DNA from: Cyanobacteria bacterium RYN_339
GTDB taxonomy: Bacteria; Cyanobacteriota; Sericytochromatia; S15B-MN24; JAQBPE01
Length of the DNA: 37,783 nucleotides
NCBI GenBank assembly: GCA_028287685.1
Contig: JAQBPE010000362.1
Coordinates: 1-37,783, forward strand
Reading direction: 5' to 3'
Shown here: piece after piece, positions 16,231 to 23,805 of the stretch
Layout: every line of letters begins with the position of its first letter
How positions within the stretch are numbered: position 1 is the stretch's first letter
Position numbers and translations under genes: made by a program
Notes under the pieces: model-generated
Told to the model about the DNA's origin: nothing
Databases searched by the model: none
The model's input: the letters and a program-made list of their open reading frames with translations, nothing else

Positions 16231-17370
16231 ATGCTCAAGCGCGCCCTGTTCCTCGCGGCCCTGTTGGCCGCCCCCTCCGCCCACGCCGCCCCTGCCGGCA
16301 CCGTCTTCCTGGCCGGCGGCCACGTCATGGACCAGGACGCCGACCTCTGGAAGGCGTTCATCGGCCGGGCCAGCTCCCCCACCATCGCGGTCTTCGGCAG
16401 CGCCCGCGAGTCCCTGAAGGTGGCCCGCGGGGCTTACGAGCAGGATACCCCCGGCATCTGGTGCTACCAGCATGTGCTGAAGCACTACGGCGCCAAGCCC
16501 CGCTTCGTGCCCATCGCCATCGACAATTACCGCCAGGCGGCGCATGACCCGGCCAACTTGAAGTTGGTGGAGCAGGCCGGCGGCGTGTGGTTCGGCGGCG
16601 GCGCCCAGGACTTGCACGCGCGGTGCCTGCTGGAAGATGACGGTCGCGACACGCCGCTGATGTCCGCCGTGCGCAAAGTTTACCAGCGTGGCGGCGTGGT
16701 GGGCGGCACCAGCGCCGGCGCGGCGGTGATGGACAAGCTGACCTATGGCGACGGCGAGAGCGCGGACTACCTGCTGGCCAACCGGTTGGTGAAGCGTCCG
16801 CTGACGGCCTTCGGCAAGGCGGACACGGCCATGGGGGATGGCAAGACCGGCGGCTACACCACGGGCTTCGGCTTCACGTCGGGCATCGATGCGGCCGTGG
16901 ACACACACGTGGACGCCCGCGGCCGCTATGGCCGCGTGTTGGTGGCCATGGGCCAGCTGGACTACCACTTCGGCATCGCGCTGGCGGAGAACACGGCCCT
17001 GGCGGTGCAGGGACAGCGTGGCGTGGCATTCGGTGCGGGCAGCGTGGTGGTCTTCGACGGGCGCCAGGCCGAGATCGCCAAGGCCGGGCGCTTCACGGCG
17101 CGCGACGTGGGCGCCAGCGTCTTGCGCGCCCATGATGCCTATGACTTCACCACCGGCGAAGCCACGCTCGGCCGCCGCCCCTCGCCCGGCCCGCTGCCCA
17201 CCGCGCCCGCCAACCTACTGAATCGCGACGCCTTGCCCCGCGTGATCGAAGCCTTCCAGGCCAGCGGGGCCCGCGAGCTGCGCTGCCCGGCGCCGGCCGC
17301 GAAGCTCGTCTTCACCCTGCGCCGCGGCTACACCACCCTGCTCGATGTGACCCCCCTGGAGGCCCCGTGA
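16231..17370 (+). CDS. Exported cyanophycinase-like S51 peptidase
   Basis: A 379-residue secreted protein (signal peptide MLKRALFLAALLAAPSAHA). It has the S51/cyanophycinase layout: strand TVFLAGGHVMD, WFGGGAQDL with Gln126, nucleophile elbow GGTSAGAAVMDK with Ser161, then IDAAVDTHVDARGRYGR containing Asp224, His226 and Arg230/232/235, and ALAENTAL near 255. In true cyanophycinase the second block usually reads D-Q-H; here it is D-T-H (from memory of the family), so specificity may differ. The family cleaves cyanophycin to beta-Asp-Arg dipeptides, and exported forms degrade external polymer. ATG 16219 is an alternative start; neither has a clear Shine-Dalgarno. It overlaps the M20 gene by GTGA. 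Confidence 0.85.
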   Translation: MLKRALFLAALLAAPSAHAAPAGTVFLAGGHVMDQDADLWKAFIGRASSPTIAVFGSARESLKVARGAYEQDTPGIWCYQHVLKHYGAKPRFVPIAIDNYRQAAHDPANLKLVEQAGGVWFGGGAQDLHARCLLEDDGRDTPLMSAVRKVYQRGGVVGGTSAGAAVMDKLTYGDGESADYLLANRLVKRPLTAFGKADTAMGDGKTGGYTTGFGFTSGIDAAVDTHVDARGRYGRVLVAMGQLDYHFGIALAENTALAVQGQRGVAFGAGSVVVFDGRQAEIAKAGRFTARDVGASVLRAHDAYDFTTGEATLGRRPSPGPLPTAPANLLNRDALPRVIEAFQASGARELRCPAPAAKLVFTLRRGYTTLLDVTPLEAP

Positions 17371-18638
17371 AGTCCCTGATTTGCCTGGCCGTCGCCGCCT
17401 CGTTGGCGCAAGACGCCCTGCCCGTGGGCGAGCTGAAGCAGCGCATGGGCAACTACTTCAACGCCTACGTGAAGGACCTGGAGGTGCTCACCAACATCGA
17501 CTCGGGCTCCGGCGACGTAAAGGGCAGCAAGGCCGTCACGGACCTGTTGGCGGCCCAGCTGACGGCCTCGGGCGGCCAGGTGGAGCGCCTGACCAACGAC
17601 AAGGGCACCCACCTGATCGTGCGCTTCAAGGGCCAGGGCAAGAAGAAGCTGTTGCTGATGGCCCACACGGACACCGTGTTCGTGGCAGGCGACGCCGCCA
17701 AGCGGCCTTTCCGGGTGGATGCCCAGCAGCACGCCTGGGGCCCGGGCGTGGGTGATGACAAGGCCACCTGCCTGCAGCTGGTGTACGCCATGAAGCTGAT
17801 GAAAGAGTTGAACTACAAGGGATATGGCGAGTTGGTGCTCTACTTCGACGCCGAGGAGGAGACCGGCTCCGACTTCGGCGAGCAGATCATCACGCGGCTC
17901 GCGAAGCAGGCGGATGCGTGCCTGGTCATGGACACCGCGCGCCCGAACTGGGGCATCGTGGCCCAGCGCAAGGGCTACGCCACCTACCAGATCGACGTGA
18001 AGGGCATCTCCGGCCATGCCGGCAACGCCCCCCACCACAGCGCCAGCGCCACGATGGAGCTGGGGCACGTGATCACGGCGCTCTACAAGCTGGCCAGCCC
18101 CCTGCCGGGCGACCCCCACAGGTTCACGGAAGAAGCCCTCGCGAAGCGCCACGTGCCGGACCGCGGCCAATTCATCCCCGCGAACTCCATCAACGTGGGC
18201 GTGGTGAGCACCCCCAACACCAAGCGCAACGTGATCCCCGACGCCGCTTCCGCCGTGGTGGAAATCCGCTGCTTCGAGCTGGCGGAGTTGAAGCGCCTGG
18301 ACAAGGCCATCCGCGCCATCAAACCCAAGGTCCAGGGCACGAGCATCAGCGTGAAGGGCCAGATCGTGGTGGGGCCGGAGCAGAAGACGCCCAAGGTCCA
18401 GCAGCTGATCGATACCTACAAGCGGGTGGTCAAACAGGCGTACGGTGCCACGGTCACGGAGTGGCTGGCGGGCGGCATCTCGGACGGCAACGTCGCCGCC
18501 CAGTACACCCCCACCATCGACGCGTTGGGCGTGGAAGAGCACGACGAGCACACGGCGCGGGAATGGGTGGACCTGACCACCGTTACGCCGCGCACCGTGT
18601 CGCTGGTCAAGTTCGTCCAGGCCGTGTGCGAACGGTAG
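17367..18638 (+). CDS. M20-family metallopeptidase (carboxypeptidase G2-like)
   Basis: A 423-residue di-zinc M20 peptidase with ligands and base in order: H100-T-D102 (MAHTDTVF), D130 in GPGVGDDKAT, E164-E165 in DAEEETGS, D189 in VMDTARP, and His in EEHDEHTAREW near the C-terminus. A dimerisation domain (GISGHAGNAPHHSASA) lies at about 213-320. The N-terminus MKSLICLAVAASLAQDALP is a short probable signal peptide, so it may be exported like its partner. The GTG start overlaps the cyanophycinase-like stop (GTGA), giving strong coupling. The inferred role is to split dipeptides released by the upstream enzyme. Confidence 0.85.
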   Translation: MKSLICLAVAASLAQDALPVGELKQRMGNYFNAYVKDLEVLTNIDSGSGDVKGSKAVTDLLAAQLTASGGQVERLTNDKGTHLIVRFKGQGKKKLLLMAHTDTVFVAGDAAKRPFRVDAQQHAWGPGVGDDKATCLQLVYAMKLMKELNYKGYGELVLYFDAEEETGSDFGEQIITRLAKQADACLVMDTARPNWGIVAQRKGYATYQIDVKGISGHAGNAPHHSASATMELGHVITALYKLASPLPGDPHRFTEEALAKRHVPDRGQFIPANSINVGVVSTPNTKRNVIPDAASAVVEIRCFELAELKRLDKAIRAIKPKVQGTSISVKGQIVVGPEQKTPKVQQLIDTYKRVVKQAYGATVTEWLAGGISDGNVAAQYTPTIDALGVEEHDEHTAREWVDLTTVTPRTVSLVKFVQAVCER

Positions 18639-18668
18639 CCTTTCGCGCGGACGCCGGAGGCGCGTGAC

Positions 18669-19499
18669 ATGGACCCTCGGGTGGAGCAACTGGACGCGCG
18701 TGAAATCGACGGCATCGTCGACCTCTCGCAATCCGTAGGGTGGGACTACGCGCCGGCGGAGATCGCCACGGCGATGGCGGCCGGAACGATGGTAGGCGTC
18801 CGGGACAGTGCCGGCGGCCTACTCGCCTGCGCCGGGATCTTCCTCTATCCTAGCCTGGCGTCGCTCGGCCTGGTGATCGTGCGGCCGGAGGCCCAGGGGC
18901 GCGGGCTCGGCCGTCACGTGACGGCAGCGTGCGTCGAGCTGGCAGGCGATCGCCCGGTGGTCCTTGCCGCGACGGAGGCCGGGCGGCCTCTCTACGAGCG
19001 GCTCGGGTTCCACACGGTAGGGACGCTGCACAAGATGTTCGCGGCGACGTGGACGCCCATCGATCAATCAGTGACGGTGGCCGACGGGCTGCCCGACCAG
19101 GTGCAGACCATCGACTTGGATGCCGCCGCGCTCGGCACGTCCCGCGCGGCCTTCCTCGCTGCACGTATCGCCCAGGCCTGCGACCACGTCAGCGTCCGCG
19201 ACGGCGCGGGCGAGACGGTGGGGTTCGCGCTGGCCGTGCAGGCGCCGGAGGTGCGGGTCATCGGGCCCGTGGTCTCGCAGGACGCGGGGACTGCCTTGGC
19301 GCTCGTGGATGCGCTGGCGAGGCGGCATGGGGGGCGTCTGCGGATCGACGTGCCATCGGAACATAACGGCCTCGTCGAAGCGCTGCAGGCGCGCGGCTTC
19401 GTGCTTGACCGGATCGTGCCCGTGATGGCGCTGCGGCCCGAGCGGCTGCCGCAAGGCAATGGAACGCGCTTTGCCATCGCGGCGCAAGCCTTCGGCTGA
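18669..19499 (+). CDS. GNAT acetyltransferase with YitH/HslE-like C-terminal domain
   Basis: A 276-residue protein. The N-terminal GNAT domain (about 1-130) has strand LGLVIVRPEAQGRGLGRHVTAA carrying the acetyl-CoA pyrophosphate loop Q-G-R-G-L-G, and RPLYERLGFHTVGT. The second half (about 140-276) ends in LVEALQARGFVLDRIVPVMALRPERLPQG, the pattern of the Acetyltransf_18 domain that follows GNAT in YitH-like proteins. The substrate is unknown. CCGGAGG precedes ATG 18669, 30 bases after the M20 gene, so it may be co-transcribed. Confidence 0.85.
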   Translation: MDPRVEQLDAREIDGIVDLSQSVGWDYAPAEIATAMAAGTMVGVRDSAGGLLACAGIFLYPSLASLGLVIVRPEAQGRGLGRHVTAACVELAGDRPVVLAATEAGRPLYERLGFHTVGTLHKMFAATWTPIDQSVTVADGLPDQVQTIDLDAAALGTSRAAFLAARIAQACDHVSVRDGAGETVGFALAVQAPEVRVIGPVVSQDAGTALALVDALARRHGGRLRIDVPSEHNGLVEALQARGFVLDRIVPVMALRPERLPQGNGTRFAIAAQAFG

Positions 19500-19518
19500 C
19501 ACCGCCGCTCGCCGAGGG

Positions 19519-19836
19519 CTAACCTCCGGGATTGCGGAAGTAGGCGCGGAAGCCTGGCTGAGACTTGATGTTCTTCGAGCTCTTGCCTGGAAAGTGCTTT
19601 TGATTGGTCTTGCTGGGGGCGCTCACCTCGCCCGTCGGGGCAGCCGGCGACTCTGGCGAGCTAACGGCGTCGACTTCGTAGCCCGGTTGGCCTTCATGGC
19701 AATTCTTGAACTTCTTGCCGCTGCCGCAAGGACAAGGCTCCCGGCGATTGGTCCTGACCGTGGCGGAGGCTGGACTTGCGGCCGTGACGGCCGTTTCAGG
19801 CAGATCGGACTGGGTGACTTCTTGTGGACTGTTCAT
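19519..19836 (-). CDS. SEC-C zinc-motif small protein
   Basis: A 105-residue protein with the SEC-C motif PCPCGSGKKFKNCH at about residues 33-46, a zinc-binding C-x-C-x8-C-H module that is also found at the SecA C-terminus, where it contacts SecB and ribosomes. The rest is low-complexity (Ser, Pro, Thr, Lys-rich) with a C-terminal HFPGKSSKNIKSQPGFRAYF tail. ATG 19836 is chosen over the track start 19950 because GAGG lies nine bases upstream and upstream codons lack conservation-like character. It converges on the GNAT gene. A role in protein quality control is possible but unproven. Confidence 0.7.
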   Translation of the reverse strand: MNSPQEVTQSDLPETAVTAASPASATVRTNRREPCPCGSGKKFKNCHEGQPGYEVDAVSSPESPAAPTGEVSAPSKTNQKHFPGKSSKNIKSQPGFRAYFRNPGG

Positions 19837-19986
19837 GCCTTGCATCCTCACGGGCGCTGCCGGTCTGACTGCACACCGTAGTGGGTGGCGATTATCACGA
19901 TACCACGCCATTGCGGGCAAATCGTTGGCCGCTTGCTCGTCACCTGGCACGCCTGCCAGCCCGAAGGAGGAGGCCGCGGGAGCGCG

Positions 19987-20015
19987 TTGGATGTGTGTTT
20001 TCTCTGTTATATGTT
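19987..20015 (+). promoter_or_regulatory. Candidate promoter upstream of the L,D-transpeptidase gene
   Basis: TTGGAT (19987) and TATGTT (20010), 17 bases apart, lie about 75 bases before ATG 20089. TATATG at 20008 is an overlapping alternative -10 with 15-base spacing. Agreement with consensus is only moderate. Confidence 0.35.
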
Positions 20016-20088
20016 CGTTAAGGCAAGCAACCCGATGGCCTCGGGCCGGGAATAGTTACGTGGGAAACCAGCTACGCGTGGAGGACAG

Positions 20089-21111
20089 ATGACGACTATC
20101 AACGAGCCGCAACGGGTTGCCAATAGCACAGGCGGCAAGCCCCCCAGCGTAGCCAATCAGGGTGCGGTCGCGCCCGGTGCCGAGCCCCAAACGCCCCCCA
20201 AGGGCAGTTCTGGTGCGGCCGGCAACCAGCCCCTTCCGGCCCAGCGCGCCGCCCCGACCGGCATGACCTTGCCTGCCTGGAGCCCTCCCTCGACGGCCGC
20301 TGCCGCGGTGCCCTCCTACAGCGACACCTTCGGCAACCATGGCTACGTCAAGGACGGCAGCAACCCCGCGATGTTGGGGCTGATGTCCCGCGCGGTCGCG
20401 GCCAACCCGCAGCTTGCCAGCGGTCCCCTCGGCCAAGGCGTGAAGGACGGCCATGTGGGGCCGCAACAAGTGAAGGCACTGCAAGACTTCCTGCAGTCGA
20501 AGGGCTATTCGGTCGGCTCGAAGGGCGTCGACGGGAAGTTCGGGCCCGACACCCACGCCGCGTTGGCGAGCATGTTGAACGGCCAGCCGCCCCAGGCCGC
20601 CAAGGCGGACCCGAAGCCCGCGAACACCGACCCGAAGCCTGCCGCCGTGCCGCCCAAGGGTGAGACGCCTGCCGACCCGGGCAAGGTCAAGAAGGATCCG
20701 GTCGTCCCGCCCAAGGATGCACCCGCCAGCACCCCCACGGACAACCACACCGCGGTCTACGACGTCTCGTCGCACACGGTTACCTTGCCCGACGGCACCA
20801 AGCTGGAGGCCCATTCCGGCCGCGGCGACGCCCAGGACGATCCCAACTCGCAGAACCAGCGCAACAAAGGGACGACGCCAACGGGCGTCTACAAGCTCAC
20901 ACCACGCGAGGCAAGGTATCACGGCGTGGCGGCGCTGCGGCTCACGCCGGTCAACGGCACCAACACCCACGGACGCGACGGTCTCCTGGCCCACACCTAT
21001 ATGCTTGGGCCCAAGGGTGAGTCGCACGGCTGCGTGGTTTTCAAGAACTATCCGGCGTTCCTCAAGGCCTATAACAGCGGGCAGATCAACCAGATCAAGA
21101 TCGTCCCGTAG
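20089..21111 (+). CDS. Peptidoglycan-binding / L,D-transpeptidase (Tlde1/DUF2778-like) protein
   Basis: A 340-residue protein. Residues 1-75 are a Pro/Ala/Gly-rich disordered segment without a signal peptide or membrane helix. Residues about 85-165 form a peptidoglycan-binding (PGBD) fold (VGPQQVKALQDFLQSKGY, DGKFGPDTHAALASML). A Pro/Lys-rich linker follows. Residues about 220-340 are an L,D-transpeptidase-type domain with AHSGRG (241-246), GTTPTGVYKL (261-270), His302 and S-H-G-C (312-315). The layout is closest to Tlde1/DUF2778 domains, known as type VI secretion effectors that attack peptidoglycan precursors, rather than YkuD house-keeping enzymes. No secretion genes are in the window. A TGGAGGACAG site precedes the ATG. 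Confidence 0.8.
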   Translation: MTTINEPQRVANSTGGKPPSVANQGAVAPGAEPQTPPKGSSGAAGNQPLPAQRAAPTGMTLPAWSPPSTAAAAVPSYSDTFGNHGYVKDGSNPAMLGLMSRAVAANPQLASGPLGQGVKDGHVGPQQVKALQDFLQSKGYSVGSKGVDGKFGPDTHAALASMLNGQPPQAAKADPKPANTDPKPAAVPPKGETPADPGKVKKDPVVPPKDAPASTPTDNHTAVYDVSSHTVTLPDGTKLEAHSGRGDAQDDPNSQNQRNKGTTPTGVYKLTPREARYHGVAALRLTPVNGTNTHGRDGLLAHTYMLGPKGESHGCVVFKNYPAFLKAYNSGQINQIKIVP

Positions 21112-21154
21112 CTTTGAACCGTGGCGCACCCGATACGGGTTCAGTAAAATCGTG

Positions 21155-21640
21155 ATGCTCGACCGCCAAGCGTGCATCCTGGGCGCCTTGTTGGCGATCG
21201 CCTCGCTGGCGCTGCCCGCGCAGGCCAGCGCGCCAGCGCGTTTGCCGCCGGCCGCAGCGGAGCAGGCCTTTGCCGAATGTGGCCTGGTCTTCCTGGGCCA
21301 GGTGGTCAGCGTGTCGAAGGATCCGCTCGGGTTTGACTCGCATGCCCGCGTGCGCGTTCTCGAGGCCTGGAAGGGCAACCCCGGAAGGGAACTGGCCGTC
21401 TCGGGCCAGGGCGGCCCCACTTACCCCGCGCGGATCTTCAAGCCGGGCCAACGGCTTCTGTTCTACCTGGAGCGCTCGCTGAACGGCCGCCAGCCCGGGC
21501 CCATAAGCGTGAACCCACGGGGCGAGGTCCACGCAGACTCGTTCACGGATCGGGTCGTGCCGGAGGCGGAGGCCGGCCCGGAACTCGCGGTCTTGCGGCG
21601 GAAGCGCCGGCGGCCGCGGTCCCCGGCGCACGCTGGCTAG
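21155..21640 (+). CDS. Secreted TIMP/netrin-like domain protein
   Basis: A 161-residue protein with a Sec signal peptide (residues about 1-26, cleavage near A-Q-A-S-A). The mature part has AECGLVFLGQVVSVSKDP, ARVRVLEAWKG, a beta stretch and FKPGQRLLFYLE, the pattern of bacterial TIMP/netrin-like beta-barrel domains. It lies 43 bases after the L,D-transpeptidase gene in the same direction, so it could be the periplasmic partner or immunity protein of that enzyme, which is inference. The last codons (PAHAG and stop) are encoded inside a 60-bp repeat, so the C-terminus may have been rewritten. GTG 21152 is an alternative start. Confidence 0.7.
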   Translation: MLDRQACILGALLAIASLALPAQASAPARLPPAAAEQAFAECGLVFLGQVVSVSKDPLGFDSHARVRVLEAWKGNPGRELAVSGQGGPTYPARIFKPGQRLLFYLERSLNGRQPGPISVNPRGEVHADSFTDRVVPEAEAGPELAVLRRKRRRPRSPAHAG

Positions 21641-21685
21641 CCCGAGACCGGTTCTGCTCGGCGTCGGGCTCCAGGTCGTTGCGCC
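21626..21685 (+). repeat. 60-bp fragment repeat, copy A (remnant of a membrane-protein gene)
   Basis: This stretch matches 24078-24137 at 54 of 60 positions. Copy B is inside the membrane-protein gene at 23785-24855. Reading copy A in the same frame gives RTLASPRPVLLGVGLQVVA against RTLSNPRPVLLGVGLQFVA, with several synonymous changes, so copy A looks like a coding remnant. It overlaps the 3' end of the TIMP-like gene. Confidence 0.75.
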
Positions 21686-21710
21686 AGGTCGGGTTACGCC
21701 TGGCCCTTGA

Positions 21711-22145
21711 TTAGCCGAAGGTCGAGAGCAGGTCGTGGCGCTGGCCGTGGAGGTGGTTGGCGCGCTTCTTCAAGTTCGAGGCCAGCAGCCAAAGGCCCAC
21801 GAACACGGGGATGGCGGCGACCGTGACCCAGCCGGCACTTTCCACGAACGAGCTGCCGATGGAGTACATCACGCCGCCCGCGCCGGCCAGGGCCGCGACG
21901 CCGACGCCGACCCAGGCGGCCTGGGAGCCGAGGCCGCTGCGGTGTTCCCGGCGCGACATCTGCGTGGTGCGGTCGAGGAGGTCGTCGCTGGCGGTCGGGC
22001 CCAGCTGGTCCACGGCGGCCACGTACTGGTCGCGGCTGAACTTGCTGCAAGGCGCAGCGGCGTTGTCGCATGCTTCCTTGAGGCGGAAGGCGCGGCTCAT
22101 GGTCGAGCTGTCGTTGCTGCGGGTACCGGCGATGGCCTTGGACAT
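21711..22145 (-). CDS. Small two-transmembrane-helix protein, function unknown
   Basis: Not recognised. A 144-residue protein with a soluble N-terminal half (basic, with two Cys near residues 26 and 33), then two predicted membrane helices at about 76-98 (AAWVGVGVAALAGAGGVMYSIGS) and 104-124 (WVTVAAIPVFVGLWLLASNL), and a short basic tail. AAGGAG lies six bases before ATG 22145. It is single and divergent from the TfoX-N gene; TATAAC at about 22197 on its strand is a weak -10 candidate. Confidence 0.65.
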   Translation of the reverse strand: MSKAIAGTRSNDSSTMSRAFRLKEACDNAAAPCSKFSRDQYVAAVDQLGPTASDDLLDRTTQMSRREHRSGLGSQAAWVGVGVAALAGAGGVMYSIGSSFVESAGWVTVAAIPVFVGLWLLASNLKKRANHLHGQRHDLLSTFG

Positions 22146-22371
22146 GGCTTACTCCTTCTCGCGGTGATCGACCGCTCACTCTTGGATAGGAGCGTTATAG
22201 GGAGCACGCTAACACGCCGCTGACAGGACCGCGCGCCCGCCGTTAAGAGGTTGTTATCTTTCGGGTCGTGGTGCTTAACTGCATCCTCTTGCTCGTTCAC
22301 GCGGCCCCCCGCCCCCTGCCCGCGGGTACAAGGTCGACAAGGCGCCCGGCAGCGAGCGCGGGAGGCACCAA

Positions 22372-22710
22372 ATGTCATCAAAGCCGGCCTTCGTGGCCCA
22401 CGTCGCGGCCCAGATGGAGGGCGCGGGCGAGCTCGTCCGGAAGGCGATGTTCGGCGAGTACGGCATCTACTGCGACGGCAAGCTGATCGTCCTCGTCTGC
22501 GACGACCACGCCTACCTCAAGCCCACCCCGGAGGGCCGCGCGTTGATCCCGGACGCCCCGGAGGCCTCGCCCTACCCTGGGGCCAAACCCTGCCTCGTGC
22601 TAGACGGCGTCCTGGGCGATCCAGACCTCATGCGCGAGTTGGCCGCGGCGACCTCCCGCGCCCTTCCAGCTCCCAAGCCCAAGCGCGCCAAGAAGCCGAA
22701 GGTGCCCTAA
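22372..22710 (+). CDS. TfoX N-terminal domain protein
   Basis: A 112-residue protein with the TfoX/Sxy N-terminal domain: VRKAMFGEYGIYCDGKLIVLVCDDHAYLKP followed by PYPGAKPCLVLD and a C-terminal helix, then a basic tail (KPKRAKKPK). Standalone TfoX-N proteins are widespread and often of unknown function; the full-length relative Sxy/TfoX regulates competence, but this one lacks the C-terminal domain. GCGGGAGG is a good site before ATG 22372. Confidence 0.85.
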   Translation: MSSKPAFVAHVAAQMEGAGELVRKAMFGEYGIYCDGKLIVLVCDDHAYLKPTPEGRALIPDAPEASPYPGAKPCLVLDGVLGDPDLMRELAAATSRALPAPKPKRAKKPKVP

Positions 22711-22835
22711 GGAGCAAGCTGGTGATGCGGCGTCATGACGTCCGCGGGATGCGGGTGGGTTTGCGCGGCGGTATGAAAAAATTAGCCAGACCCCTTGAAT
22801 GGAATAATTCCCTACTGGAATGCTACGATTGGGCA

Positions 22836-23321
22836 ATGTTCATCGCACGCGCGACCCTGGCCGCTACCCTCGTCGTCGGGCTCGTCGCACCTTCCGCGGC
22901 AGCCGCGCCGGCGCCGGAGGCCCCACTGACCGGGCCGGCGAGCAAGTGGGTTAATCCGAACTGGCTTGATCCGTACTTTCTTTTGCCGGCCGCGCCGCTC
23001 GGCCTGATGGCGGGGTACTTCGTCGTTGGGCGGCCGGACCGGGCCTTGATCGCGCCGGTCGGGTTCTATGCGGCAGCGATCGCCGGCGGTATCGCCGGGC
23101 ATAGCCTTGGCCAACTGGGGTCGCCGTCCGGCGCCGGCCAGAAGGCGTTGAGCGACTTCGTCTTCGGCGCCACGGTGGGCGGGCTGGGCTGGGCGGGCCT
23201 CGTCCTGGTGGACCAGGCGCTGTCCCCCCACTGGGGTGGGCCGTTGCTGGCGCCGGCGCTCTCTGTCGGCCTTGCGGCGGGGATGTTCGGGGTGGGCTAT
23301 AACGCGATCGGCTACCGCTGA
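22836..23321 (+). CDS. Small exported or membrane protein, function unknown
   Basis: Not recognised. 161 residues: a signal peptide or first helix (residues about 1-24, cleavage near SAAAAP), then three or four hydrophobic Gly-rich segments (YFLLPAAPLGLMAGYFVVG, YAAAIAGGIAGHSLG, FGATVGGLGWAGLVLV, LSVGLAAGMFGVGYNAIGY). It has no clear Shine-Dalgarno. The DNA just upstream is AT-rich for this window and holds a small palindrome GGAATAATTCC (22801-22811), perhaps an operator. Confidence 0.6.
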   Translation: MFIARATLAATLVVGLVAPSAAAAPAPEAPLTGPASKWVNPNWLDPYFLLPAAPLGLMAGYFVVGRPDRALIAPVGFYAAAIAGGIAGHSLGQLGSPSGAGQKALSDFVFGATVGGLGWAGLVLVDQALSPHWGGPLLAPALSVGLAAGMFGVGYNAIGYR

Positions 23322-23347
23322 TCGCGCACGGGAGGATCACGGCACCC

Positions 23348-23788
23348 ATGGACGAGGAAGCACTGGACGCGATGATCGATCGGTACCTACCGCCGGTGGC
23401 GGCCGCCGCACGAGCTGCCATGGCCAGCATGCGCACTCGCTTCCCGGGGGTGCACCTGGTCGTCTACGACAAGCGCACGATGCTCGTCATCGGGTTCGGC
23501 GCCTCGGCCCGCCAGGCCGAAACGCCCTTCTCGATCGCGCTCTACCCCCGCTGGGTCATCTGCTACTTCCTGCGCGGCGCCGGCCTCCAGGACCCTACGG
23601 GGCTGCTCGCGGGCGGCGGCAAGGTCGTGCGCCACTTGCGGCTGACGCGACCGGACCTGCTCGATGACCCCGCCGTTCAGGACCTTATCGACCAGACCCT
23701 TGCCAGGCTCCGCGAGGAGGGGCTCCCCACCCCCGGGACGGGCGATGGCGGCGTGACGCTGAAGTTCAGCGCGACTACCAGGCCATGA
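23348..23788 (+). CDS. DUF1801-like protein
   Basis: A 146-residue protein resembling DUF1801/YdhG-type proteins: VHLVVYDKRTMLVIGFGA, FSIALYPRWVICYFLRGAGLQDPTGLLAGGGKVVRHLRL and DDPAVQDLIDQTL match the usual order of strands and the D-P...L-G-G-G-K-R turn. The function of the family is not settled. GGAGG at 23331 lies about ten bases before ATG 23348. Its 3' end falls in the relic of an SDR gene, so its last residues may be acquired sequence. Confidence 0.7.
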   Translation: MDEEALDAMIDRYLPPVAAAARAAMASMRTRFPGVHLVVYDKRTMLVIGFGASARQAETPFSIALYPRWVICYFLRGAGLQDPTGLLAGGGKVVRHLRLTRPDLLDDPAVQDLIDQTLARLREEGLPTPGTGDGGVTLKFSATTRP

Positions 23789-23805
23789 GGCCGCCGTCCA
23801 CGGCC
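23775..23805 (-). pseudogene. Relic of an SDR C-terminus
   Basis: On the minus strand these bases read A-V-D-G-G-L-M-A-W-stop, the end of a short-chain dehydrogenase. Positions 23777-23805 match 26673-26701, the end of the intact SDR gene in this window, at 28 of 29 bases. No further SDR sequence follows on either side, so this is a small fossil. The ATG at 23785 used by the membrane protein in the ORF track lies inside it. Confidence 0.65.
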
